38,491 bases of DNA from CAVQFC01 sp036497895 (lineage in GTDB: Bacteria; Acidobacteriota; Vicinamibacteria; Vicinamibacterales; CAVVIG01). Position numbers and translations under genes: made by a program. The stretch lies in the NCBI GenBank assembly GCA_036497895.1, contig DASXIR010000285.1:1-38491 (forward strand), in the 5' to 3' direction. Shown here in pieces: positions 15,762 to 24,058 of the stretch (position 1 is the stretch's first letter; every line of letters begins with the position of its first letter). Below the pieces are notes generated by a model. It searched no databases. It was not told the DNA's origin and saw only the letters and a program-made list of their open reading frames with translations.

Positions 15762-16981
15762 CCAAGGTGAGTGCACGCGCCATCGCGACCGGCGCAATGA
15801 CGGCCGCCGTTTTCGCGGCGACCGGGTGTGGGGGGTCGCACGCAGCGTCGCCCGCGGTTGCCGACGCCACGATCGTGTCGGCCGTCAAGGTGGTCCGCGG
15901 CGACCTGTCTCAGACACTGACGCTGGCGTCGGAGTTTCGACCATTCCAGGAGATCGACGTGCACGCCAAGGTCGCCGGCTACGTCAAGGCGATTAACGTC
16001 GACGTCGGCGATCGCGTCGCGGCCGGACAGTTGCTCGCGGTCCTCGAGACGCCGGAGCTCCAGGATCAGATCACGCAGGACGAAGCGACCAGCCGCCGCA
16101 GTCAGGAGGAAATCAACCGCGCCCAGGCCGACCTCGAACGAGCCGAGTCGGCGCATGAGATCGCACATCTCGGCGCGACTCGGCTGGCCGCGGTCATGAA
16201 GGAACGGCCGACACTGGTCGCGCAGCAGGACATCGACGAAGCCACCGGCCGCGACCGCGTCGCCGAAGCACAGGTCTCCACCGCGAAATCGGCGCTGGCC
16301 GCCGCTCGGCAGCAGCTCGCCGTCGCCAACGCCAACGAGAATCAGGCGCGGACGTTGTTCGCCTACGCGCGCATCACCGCGCCGTTCGCCGGGGTCATCA
16401 CCCATCGCTATGCCGATACCGGCGCGATGATTCAGGCCGGCACCTCATCGCAGACCCAGACGATGCCGCTGGTCAGGCTGTCGGAGAACAGGCTTCTCCG
16501 CCTGATTCTTCCGGTGCCCGAGTCCGCGGTCGCGCGGATTCATGTCAACGAACCGGTCTCGATCGTCGTGCCAACCCTCGACAAAACCTATCCCGGCACC
16601 GTGGCGCGTTTCGCCGATCAGGTGAATGGCGACACCCGGACGATGCACACCGAGGTTGACGTGAAGAACGACGACCTCACGCTGGTTCCCGGGATGTACG
16701 CCAACGCGACGCTGACGCTCGACGAGCGCAAGGGCGTGCTGCTGGTGCCGGTGCAGGCCGTGGATCGCGGCGACGCCAAATCGACGGTGATGATCGTCAA
16801 CCAGGCGCACCAGATCGAGGTGCGCGATGTCACCCTGGGTACGGAGTCAGCGGAGAAGATTGAATTGAAGTCCGGCGTGCAAGAAGGCGACCTGGTGGTG
16901 CTCGGCAATCGCAGTCAACTGAAGCCCGGAGCGACTGTGACCGTGAAGCTGGCCGACCCGACGGGGGAGGCGCGGCCGTAA
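15758..16981 (+). CDS. RND efflux periplasmic adaptor (membrane fusion protein)
   Basis: 407 residues. A lipoprotein signal ends in AATGC (lipid-modified C24). The barrel-sandwich hybrid halves VHAKVAGYVKAINVDVGDRVAAGQLLAVLETPEL and ARITAPFAGVITHRYADTGAMI flank a coiled-coil hairpin of about 100 residues. Beta-barrel and membrane-proximal domains follow. It links the inner-membrane pump to the TolC-type channel across the periplasm. Overlaps: ATGA with the RraA-like gene, TAATG with the pump gene. Confidence 0.93.
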   Translation: MTKVSARAIATGAMTAAVFAATGCGGSHAASPAVADATIVSAVKVVRGDLSQTLTLASEFRPFQEIDVHAKVAGYVKAINVDVGDRVAAGQLLAVLETPELQDQITQDEATSRRSQEEINRAQADLERAESAHEIAHLGATRLAAVMKERPTLVAQQDIDEATGRDRVAEAQVSTAKSALAAARQQLAVANANENQARTLFAYARITAPFAGVITHRYADTGAMIQAGTSSQTQTMPLVRLSENRLLRLILPVPESAVARIHVNEPVSIVVPTLDKTYPGTVARFADQVNGDTRTMHTEVDVKNDDLTLVPGMYANATLTLDERKGVLLVPVQAVDRGDAKSTVMIVNQAHQIEVRDVTLGTESAEKIELKSGVQEGDLVVLGNRSQLKPGATVTVKLADPTGEARP

Positions 16982-19900
16982 TGTCCGGATTCTCCATTCG
17001 CAATCCGTATCTCATCGTCGTTGCCTCGCTGATGGTCGTGATCATCGGTGCCACTTGTGTCGTCCGGATGCCGGTCGATCTGTTTCCGTCCATCAACCTG
17101 CCTGAAGTCGTGGTCGCCACTTCCTACAACGGCATGGCGCCTGAGGAGATCGAGACAGAGATCACGGGTAAGTTCGAGCGCTTCTTCACGCTTGGCAGCG
17201 GCATCGACCACATGGAGTCGCGGTCGCTGCCTGGCGTCAGCGTCATCAAGGTCTACTTCCAGCCGGGCACCAACGCGGACTCCGACGTGAACACCATCTC
17301 GAACCTGGCGATGGCGGACCTGCGGCGTCTGCCGCCCGGCACCATGCCGCCGATCATCCTCAAGTTCGATGCCTCCAGCCTGCCGGTCTGCCTCGTCACG
17401 CTCAAGGGCGACGGCCTGAGTGAAGCGACGCTGCGGGACGTCGGACAGTTCAACGTGCGCAATCAGCTCGCGGTCGTCGCCGGAGCCTCGGTGCCGCAGC
17501 CGTTCGGCGGCAAGTACCGCCAGATCATGGTCTACGTCGATCCCGCCAAGCTTCAGTCGTACCAGTTGAGCCCGATGGACGTGGTGCGCGCGGTCAATAA
17601 CGCCAACCTGATTCTGCCCGCGGGTGACGTCAAGATCGGTCCGCTCGACTACGCGTTGTATTCGAACAGCCAGTTCCCGACGGTCAAAGGCATCAACGAC
17701 GCACCGATCAAGACCGTCGGCATGTCCACGGTGACGGTCGGCGACGTCGGCCAGGTCAAAGACGCGTATCAGATTCAGGCCAACGTGGTGCGCGTCAACG
17801 GTCAGCCGTCGGTCTACCTGCCGATCATGAAGCAGGGCGGCGACACCAACACGATCGCCGTGGTCGACGGCATCAAGGAGACGCTCGCGCATCTGGTCAA
17901 CGTCCCGAAGGAGCTGGTGACCAACGTCGTATTCGACCAGTCGCTCTTCGTGAAGCGCGCCATCGAGACACTGTTGGACGAAGGGGTGATTGGCCTGGTG
18001 CTGACGGCACTGATGGTGCTTGTCTTTTTGGCAAGCTTCCGCGCCACCATCGCGGTGTTTCTGTCGATTCCGCTGTCGGCGCTGGCGGCGTTCATCGCGC
18101 TGTATTTCGGCGGCAGCTCCATCAACACCATGATTCTCGCAGGTCTCGCGCTGGTGTTCTCGCGCCTCATCGACAACGCCGTGATCGTGCTCGAGAATAT
18201 CTTCCGGCACCTCGAGTTGGGCGAGTCGCCCGAGGTTGCCGCGGAGCGCGGCGGGCAGGAAGTGTCGCTCGCGGTCCTCGCGGCGACGCTGACGAGTTCG
18301 GTGGTGTTCTTTCCGGTGATGTTCCTCTACGGCGTCAGCCGTTTTCTGTTCTCGGCACTGGCGCTGGCGGTGGTGCTGTCGCTGTTCGCCTCGTATTTCG
18401 TGGCGCTCACGGTGGTGCCGTTGTTCTGCGCCAAGTTGATCAAGGGGCACCACCCGGCCGGCGAGAACGAGCATCGAAGCTGGGGGCAGCGATTCAACGA
18501 CGGATTCAACCGGCGATTCACCGGTCTGCTCGAAACCTACGAGCGTCGCGTCCGGCTGTCGCTCAAGCGCCCGGGCCTGACGATTGTCGCCATCAGCGCC
18601 GTGTTCGTGATCAGCCTGCTGCTGTACCCGCTGCTCGGCGTCGCCTTCTTCCCACGCACCGACGCGGGGCAATTCGTCATCAATCTCAAGTCGCCATCGG
18701 GAAGCCGCATCGAGGTGACGACGGCGGACGTGGCCAAGGTGGAAACGCTGATTCGCCGGATTGTCGATCCGAAGGAACTGGACCTCATCACCGCGAACAT
18801 CGGCGTGACGCCGGACATCTCGGCGATCTACACCAGCAACGCCGGTCCGCACACCGCGACGATCCAGGTGGCGCTCACGGAGGGTCACAAGGTCGGCAGC
18901 TACGAATACATGGACCGCGTGCGCAGCGCCCTGCGCACGGAGCTGCCCCAGCTCAGCGCCTATTTTCAATCGGGCGGCATGGTGGACGCCGTGCTCAATC
19001 AGGGTTTGCCGGCGCCGATCGACATCCAGGTGAGCGGATCGAATCTCGACGCTTCATTCAGCGCCGCCAGCGATCTGGCACGCGGTATTCGCGGCCTTTC
19101 CGGCGTCAGCGACGTGTTCATCCCCCAGGACCTCGATTACCCGTCGCTGCGCCTCGACGTGAACCGCGAGCACGCCAACCAGCTCGGACTCAATCAGCGT
19201 GAGGTGGTCTCCAATGTCATCACGGCGTTGACCTCGAACGGCATGATTGCGCCGAGCTACTGGGTCGACCCGAGGAGCGGCAACGACTACATGCTCACCG
19301 TCCAGTATCCGGAGGCGCAGATCCAGAACCTCGCCGACCTGAAGAACATCCCACTGCACTCGGCCGGCTCGAAGGACCCGACCATGCTCGACGCCGTGAG
19401 CAAGATCACGCCGTTCAAGTCGCCGACTGAAATCGATCACTACCAGATTCAACGCGTAATCGACATCTACGTGAACCCGGCGACCGAGGATCTCGGACGG
19501 GTGGCGACCGGAGTCAGGCGGCTGATCGCCGAGGCGAGGCCGCCGGCGGGTGTGCGCGTCAGCCTGCACGGGATGGTCCAGGGAATGGACGCGTCGTTCC
19601 AAAGCTTTGGTCTCGGCCTGATCCTCGCGCTGGTGCTCCTGTATCTGATCCTGGTCGCGCAGTTCCGGTCGTTTACCGACCCCGCGTTGATTCTGCTGGC
19701 GGTACCGACCGGCCTGACCGGTGTGCTGGTGGCGCTCTACCTCACCGGCACCACGCTGAATGTGCAGTCGCTGATGGGTGTGCTGATGATGGTCGGCATG
19801 GTCGTGTCGAACAGCATCCTGATCGTAGAGTTCACCCATCGTCTCGAAGAGGATGGGATGCCGCTGCTCGACGCTGTCGTGAGTTCGTGCCGCATCAGAC

Positions 19901-20112
19901 TGCGACCGATTCTGATGACCTCGCTGGCGACGATCTTCGGGTTGATTCCGATGGCCCTGAAGCTGGGAACGGGCAGCGAAGCCTATGCACCGCTGGCGCG
20001 CGCGATCATCGGCGGACTGCTCGCGTCGGTCGGCATGACGGTGTTCATTGTCCCCGCGGCCTATTTGATGGTGTATCGCCGGCGGGCACTGATTCCGAAG
20101 GAGGCACAGTGA
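16981..20112 (+). CDS. RND efflux pump permease (AcrB/HAE1-like)
   Basis: 1043-residue inner-membrane pump of normal RND length. Two repeats each contain one N-terminal helix, a large periplasmic domain and a block of membrane helices. The proton-relay positions differ from AcrB. The TM4 motif is FSRLIDNAVIVLENI, giving D398-N399 instead of Asp-Asp. The TM10 motif is GMVVSNSILIVEF, with S943 where AcrB has the essential Lys. This pattern marks a distinct RND subfamily and implies altered coupling. The substrate cannot be read from sequence. The stop overlaps the GTG of the TolC gene. Confidence 0.95.
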   Translation: MSGFSIRNPYLIVVASLMVVIIGATCVVRMPVDLFPSINLPEVVVATSYNGMAPEEIETEITGKFERFFTLGSGIDHMESRSLPGVSVIKVYFQPGTNADSDVNTISNLAMADLRRLPPGTMPPIILKFDASSLPVCLVTLKGDGLSEATLRDVGQFNVRNQLAVVAGASVPQPFGGKYRQIMVYVDPAKLQSYQLSPMDVVRAVNNANLILPAGDVKIGPLDYALYSNSQFPTVKGINDAPIKTVGMSTVTVGDVGQVKDAYQIQANVVRVNGQPSVYLPIMKQGGDTNTIAVVDGIKETLAHLVNVPKELVTNVVFDQSLFVKRAIETLLDEGVIGLVLTALMVLVFLASFRATIAVFLSIPLSALAAFIALYFGGSSINTMILAGLALVFSRLIDNAVIVLENIFRHLELGESPEVAAERGGQEVSLAVLAATLTSSVVFFPVMFLYGVSRFLFSALALAVVLSLFASYFVALTVVPLFCAKLIKGHHPAGENEHRSWGQRFNDGFNRRFTGLLETYERRVRLSLKRPGLTIVAISAVFVISLLLYPLLGVAFFPRTDAGQFVINLKSPSGSRIEVTTADVAKVETLIRRIVDPKELDLITANIGVTPDISAIYTSNAGPHTATIQVALTEGHKVGSYEYMDRVRSALRTELPQLSAYFQSGGMVDAVLNQGLPAPIDIQVSGSNLDASFSAASDLARGIRGLSGVSDVFIPQDLDYPSLRLDVNREHANQLGLNQREVVSNVITALTSNGMIAPSYWVDPRSGNDYMLTVQYPEAQIQNLADLKNIPLHSAGSKDPTMLDAVSKITPFKSPTEIDHYQIQRVIDIYVNPATEDLGRVATGVRRLIAEARPPAGVRVSLHGMVQGMDASFQSFGLGLILALVLLYLILVAQFRSFTDPALILLAVPTGLTGVLVALYLTGTTLNVQSLMGVLMMVGMVVSNSILIVEFTHRLEEDGMPLLDAVVSSCRIRLRPILMTSLATIFGLIPMALKLGTGSEAYAPLARAIIGGLLASVGMTVFIVPAAYLMVYRRRALIPKEAQ

Positions 20113-21446
20113 GCCGCCGACCGGTCGTGATCCTCGCCGCGCTGGCATGGCTGGCCTCGCCGGCCCGGGCCGCGCAGTCGCTTTCGTCAGGCCCAGTGCC
20201 GCCGCCGGCTATGCAGCTGGGGCAGCCGGGGCAGCCGCTGTCGCTGCGCGACGCGGAAGCGCGCGCGCTGCAGAATCATCCGCAAGTCATCACCGGTCAA
20301 TTGGCGGCCCAGGCCGGCGGACAGACGATGCGCGAGGCGAGGTCCGCATATTTTCCGACTGTGTTCGGGAGCGTCACCGGCGCCGCGGCGCAGGACGGCA
20401 GCCGCATCGCGGCCGGAGCGCTCAACAATCCGATCATCCTCGATCGCCTGGCGGGCGGGCTGACGCTGTCGCAGCTGGTGACCGACTTCGGCCGGACCTC
20501 GAATCTGGTGGCGACCGCGTCGCTCCATCAGCAGTCGCTCGAGCAGGACGCGGTCACCGACCGGGCCGACGTGTTGCTACGGGTAGATCGCTCCTACTTC
20601 GGCGCCCTTCGTGCGCAGGCGATCATGCGCGTGGCTGAGGCCACGGTGTCGGCGCGGCAACTCGTCGTCGATCAGGTGACGGCGCTGGCGCAGAGCAACC
20701 TCAAGTCCGGACTGGATGTCAGCTTCGCGAAGGTCAATCTCGGCGAAGCGCAGTTGCTGCGGCTGCAGGCGCAAAACGATCTGGCGGCCGCGTTCGCCAA
20801 TCTGTCGGTCGACCTCGGTCAGCCCGATGTGCCGAGTTACGTGCTCAGCGAGGAACCCATGCCACCGGCCCCTCCCGCAGATGTGACGGCGCTGGTGACG
20901 CAGGCGCTGCACGAGCGGCCTGATGTCGCGGCGGAGCGTCTGCAGCGTGAGTCGGCGGCCAGGTTTGCCGAAGCAGAGCATCGGCTCTGGTTTCCGACGT
21001 TGGCGGCGATTGGCGCCGCCGGTTTCGTTCCATATCGCCAGACCGGTCTCAACGAGCAATATTCGGCGATCGGCATCAACCTCAATGTGCCACTGACAAA
21101 TGGCGGACTGTTCTCGGCACGCCACGCCGTCGCCAGTCTACAGGCGCTCGCCGAGGACCAGCGGGTTCGTGATCTCGAGAATCGGGTCTCTCGCGACGTG
21201 CGGGTCGCACTTCTCGATGCGCAAACCGGATTTCAGCGGCTCGAGCTGACCAGCCAATTGCTGGACCAGGCCACTCAGGCCGAGGACCTGGCCGACGCGC
21301 GTTACCGCCTCGGCCTCAGTTCGATCATCGAGCTGACGCAGGCGCAGTTGAACAAGACGAAGGCCGAGATCGAGCAGGCAAGCGCGCGTTACGACTATCA
21401 GGCGACAAGTTCAGCGCTGCGTTATCAGACCGGCCAGTTGAAGTGA
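20109..21446 (+). CDS. TolC-family outer-membrane efflux channel
   Basis: 445 residues from GTG 20109, which overlaps the pump stop (GTGA). A signal peptide (ALAWLASPARAAQ) precedes two OEP repeats. The first starts at LSLRDAEARALQNHPQV, and a second contains the ERPDVAAERLQ segment typical of outer-membrane factors. The C-terminal helix DLADARYRLGLSSIIELTQAQL is the standard end of OEP repeat two. It provides the exit duct for the tripartite pump and closes the operon, converging on the desulfurase gene 31 nt away. Confidence 0.94.
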   Translation: MSRRPVVILAALAWLASPARAAQSLSSGPVPPPAMQLGQPGQPLSLRDAEARALQNHPQVITGQLAAQAGGQTMREARSAYFPTVFGSVTGAAAQDGSRIAAGALNNPIILDRLAGGLTLSQLVTDFGRTSNLVATASLHQQSLEQDAVTDRADVLLRVDRSYFGALRAQAIMRVAEATVSARQLVVDQVTALAQSNLKSGLDVSFAKVNLGEAQLLRLQAQNDLAAAFANLSVDLGQPDVPSYVLSEEPMPPAPPADVTALVTQALHERPDVAAERLQRESAARFAEAEHRLWFPTLAAIGAAGFVPYRQTGLNEQYSAIGINLNVPLTNGGLFSARHAVASLQALAEDQRVRDLENRVSRDVRVALLDAQTGFQRLELTSQLLDQATQAEDLADARYRLGLSSIIELTQAQLNKTKAEIEQASARYDYQATSSALRYQTGQLK

Positions 21447-21477
21447 TTCTCGGAGCTCGAACCAGGAGCGAACGCGT

Positions 21478-22941
21478 CTAGCTGCCGTCGCGGATCACCC
21501 GGCAGGATTCGACGTCGAACGACACCGCGCCGACCGTCAGCGTGGTCTGATTGAGGAAACCGGCAGCGAAGGTCAGGAAGCGCTCGACGTCCGCGATTGT
21601 GCTGACCAGGCCGAGCGAGACCCGGATCGCCCCGGCGCTCTTGCCGCCGCGCTCCTGCATCACCTGGAGAAAACGGGGCAGCGTGATGTCCGGCCCGCTG
21701 GCCAGGGCGGCGCGCATGTCGTCTTCGGTCAACCCCTCCGCGGTCTCGCCCGCACCGGGGTTGCAGAAGCACCCGGTCCTCAGCGAGATGCCTTCCGCGC
21801 CGGCCAGTTCCTCCACACGGCGGTAGTCGAGCAGGTGACCGTCAGCATCGTAAAAGTTCATTGTCACCGTCCCGCCGCGCATGGCCGTGGTGGCGGGTCC
21901 GTAGATGCGGACCAGCGGCCGCCCGTTGTCGTGGCGAAGCGCGAGGAGCTGGGCGAGCAGCCAGCCCGTCAGGCAGCCGATCCGCGTTTGGATCGTGTCG
22001 ATGCCGATCCGCTCGATATGGCGCAGGCCGATCTCGACGGCTGGAATACTCAAGTAGTTCAGCGTGCCGTCTTCGAAGCCCGCCTCGCGCGGCGCCAGGA
22101 CATGAAGCCGTCCCTGCACCGTGGCGAAGTTGACGGTGCCGCCAGCGAACCAGGGCCGCTTCAAGCTGGCGAGGGTGGCGTTTCGAATCAGGAGGCATCC
22201 GACCCCGGTCGGGTAGCCGAACATCTTGTAGAACGAAATCGCCACGAAATCCGGCGTCACCGTTCGCAGGTCGAGCCGGTTGGTCGGGACGAACGCCGCG
22301 GCGTCGAGCAGGATGTGCCAGCCGCGGGCCCGGGCCTCTTCGACGAGTGCGAGCGGATGTTTCACGCCGGAAAAATTTGACTGCGCCGGAAAGGCAAACA
22401 GATTCGCACGGCCGGCTCCCGCGGACTCGAGGCGCGCGAGCAGCGCCGCCTGATCGATCCGCAGGTCGGGCATCGTCAGCGGCGCATAGTCCACCGAGGC
22501 CCCCTTGGACCGGGCAAACTCCCGCATGCCATTGACCGAGTTATGGTTGTCGACAGTCAGCAGCAGCCGTCCGCCGGACTCGAAGGGATAGGCTTCGCCG
22601 ACCAGCTTTAACGCGCCTGACGCGTTCTGGGTGAACACCGCGGTGTAGTCGCCGACGCCATTGAAATACTCGAGCACCTTGGCGCGTGCCCGTTCGACCG
22701 CATGGGTCATCGCCGTCGAACTGGGACTCGCCGAGTGGGGGTTCCCCAACACGTGTCCGCTCAGCAGCTTCACGTGTTCCAGGACTTGCGAGTCGGCGTG
22801 CAACCCGCCGCCGGTGTAGTCCAGATAGACCGTGCCCTCGGTGTCGAGGCGACCATAGTCCGATGTCCGTAGCGCGTCGAGGACGGCGGTGTCGGCGTAC
22901 GACGGGTAGGCGCTCGAGAATTGAGCCGGGCTCACACGCAA
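21478..22941 (-). CDS. Class V aminotransferase, MOCOS-like cysteine desulfurase
   Basis: 487-residue PLP enzyme. VYLDYTGGGLHADSQV opens the fold; the PLP lysine is in SFYKMFGYPTGVG; the catalytic Cys is in RTGCFCNPGAGE, as in the N-terminal domain of molybdenum-cofactor sulfurases. NPHSASPSS and TQNASGALKLVGE are further MOCOS-type segments. Unlike MOCOS it has no C-terminal MOSC domain and no MOSC gene is nearby. It probably releases sulfur from cysteine for an unknown acceptor. The start is TTG 22941 or GTG 22935, neither with a good ribosome binding site. Confidence 0.85.
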   Translation of the reverse strand: MRVSPAQFSSAYPSYADTAVLDALRTSDYGRLDTEGTVYLDYTGGGLHADSQVLEHVKLLSGHVLGNPHSASPSSTAMTHAVERARAKVLEYFNGVGDYTAVFTQNASGALKLVGEAYPFESGGRLLLTVDNHNSVNGMREFARSKGASVDYAPLTMPDLRIDQAALLARLESAGAGRANLFAFPAQSNFSGVKHPLALVEEARARGWHILLDAAAFVPTNRLDLRTVTPDFVAISFYKMFGYPTGVGCLLIRNATLASLKRPWFAGGTVNFATVQGRLHVLAPREAGFEDGTLNYLSIPAVEIGLRHIERIGIDTIQTRIGCLTGWLLAQLLALRHDNGRPLVRIYGPATTAMRGGTVTMNFYDADGHLLDYRRVEELAGAEGISLRTGCFCNPGAGETAEGLTEDDMRAALASGPDITLPRFLQVMQERGGKSAGAIRVSLGLVSTIADVERFLTFAAGFLNQTTLTVGAVSFDVESCRVIRDGS

Positions 22942-22963
22942 ATTCTATCGTGTCCGCCGCAAT

Positions 22964-23893
22964 CTAGCGCCGCGGGAACTGATCCGGGTTGTTCGTGAAC
23001 AGTGCGTCGATGCCGAAGGTGTAGAGGAATTGCGCCATTTCATCGCGGACCGATGGATAGGCGGTTTTCTCGCTGGCGGCGAATGTCCAGGCGGTGACGG
23101 TCAGTCCGGCGGCGTGCGCGCGCGCCACCATGTCGGGATGTTTGGCGATGACCGTCTTCTCGGGCCCGATCCCGGTCGCAAACGTCGCCAGCTGGGCGAG
23201 CCGCGCCTCAGTGATGTCTTCTTCGCGCGAGGTCAGGAACACCCGCGGCACCGTCGGGAGATCAACGGCGACACGGCGAATGGCCTCCTCGTCGAACGAC
23301 TGAATGATCACGGGAGTAGTGCGCAACGACTCAGGCTTCTCCAGGCCGTTCTTCTTCATGAGGTCCACGAAGAGCTTCACCTGATCGATGCCGCGCGACT
23401 TGTAGAACGCCGGCGACTTCAGCTCCGGATACAACCCGGCCTTGCCGCGGACGAGATCGATGGCGTCCTGAAAAGTCTGGACATGCTGACCGGCAAATTC
23501 CGGCTTGAACCACCTGCCGGCATCCAGTGTCTTGATCTCGGCGATTGTGAAGTCGTTGGCCAGCCAGTGTTTGCCCGGCACCCGCGTGCGGACGTTGGCT
23601 GACGGTCGATCGGGAAACACCTCGGCGACATTCGTGGTGCGTTCGAGCGTGTCGTCATGCAGGCAGATCATCACGTTGTCCTTCGTGACCGCGAGATCCG
23701 GTTCCACGAAGTCGGCCTTTTGTTCCATGGCCAGCTTGTAGGCGGCCGGCGTGTGCTCCGGCGCGTAGTCCGAAGCACCGCGATGCGCGATGAGCTGCTT
23801 TTTCGATTCCGGCGCCGGCGATTGGGCCTGCGCGGAGATCCACGTCACCAGAACAGCCGCAACGACGGTCAGCGAGCGGGATGAGTTGGTCAT
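22964..23893 (-). CDS. glpQ: Exported glycerophosphodiester phosphodiesterase
   Basis: 309 residues with a signal peptide (to about SAQAQ), so periplasmic. The TIM-barrel catalytic motifs are LIAHRGASDYAPEHT (H37-R38; the usual Pro-Glu-Asn reads Pro-Glu-His), VEPDLAVTKD with the metal-binding acidic pair, LHDDTLERTT with the second catalytic His, and the C-terminal ALFTNNPD. It hydrolyses glycerophosphodiesters to glycerol-3-phosphate and alcohol, a phosphate-scavenging step. The repeat at 23917-23932 just upstream suggests phosphate control. Confidence 0.93.
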   Translation of the reverse strand: MTNSSRSLTVVAAVLVTWISAQAQSPAPESKKQLIAHRGASDYAPEHTPAAYKLAMEQKADFVEPDLAVTKDNVMICLHDDTLERTTNVAEVFPDRPSANVRTRVPGKHWLANDFTIAEIKTLDAGRWFKPEFAGQHVQTFQDAIDLVRGKAGLYPELKSPAFYKSRGIDQVKLFVDLMKKNGLEKPESLRTTPVIIQSFDEEAIRRVAVDLPTVPRVFLTSREEDITEARLAQLATFATGIGPEKTVIAKHPDMVARAHAAGLTVTAWTFAASEKTAYPSVRDEMAQFLYTFGIDALFTNNPDQFPRR

Positions 23894-23916
23894 CGGGTCG
23901 ATTATCGCTAAGGATG

Positions 23917-23932
23917 GTAACAGCTTCGTAAA
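23917..23932. promoter_or_regulatory. Putative Pho-box-like repeat upstream of the GDPD gene
   Basis: GTAAC at 23917-23921 and GTAAA at 23928-23932 are spaced 11 bp, only 24 bp upstream of the minus-strand GDPD start. The repeat reads on the plus strand, opposite to the gene. That is a point of caution, and the second half-site is imperfect. Confidence 0.4.
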
Positions 23933-23947
23933 AACGTGGCGCGCTTT

Positions 23948-24058
23948 CTAGAAGTTCACGCGTAAAGCGAACTGGACCTGACGGCTGGTGCCGAGGCCGA
24001 CCGTGCGACCGCCGGTGCCGGTGATCGCCCCAAGGGTTCCAGCGGCTGAGGTGTACGC
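23948..24058 (-). pseudogene. C-terminal remnant of a TonB-dependent receptor
   Basis: Directly after the glgC stop the minus strand continues in frame for 36 codons with TLGAITGTGG and RQVQFALRVNF, then a TAG at 23948-23950. Ending in QFAL-V-F is the hallmark of the last beta strand of Oar-like receptors. No start codon or upstream body remains, so this is a relic of a gene whose front has been replaced by glgC. Confidence 0.65.

Noticed and set aside
16915..18969. Long minus-strand open frame (684 codons) opposite the RND pump
   Set aside because: It is antisense to a clear pump gene, is rich in Arg, His and Asp as expected of a shadow frame in GC-rich DNA, and shows no domain.
9000..23950. 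Island inserted into one TonB receptor gene, with ends at 9 kb and 24 kb
   Set aside because: Both fragments are on the minus strand, but the N-terminal part lies at lower coordinates than the C-terminal part, which a simple insertion cannot give.
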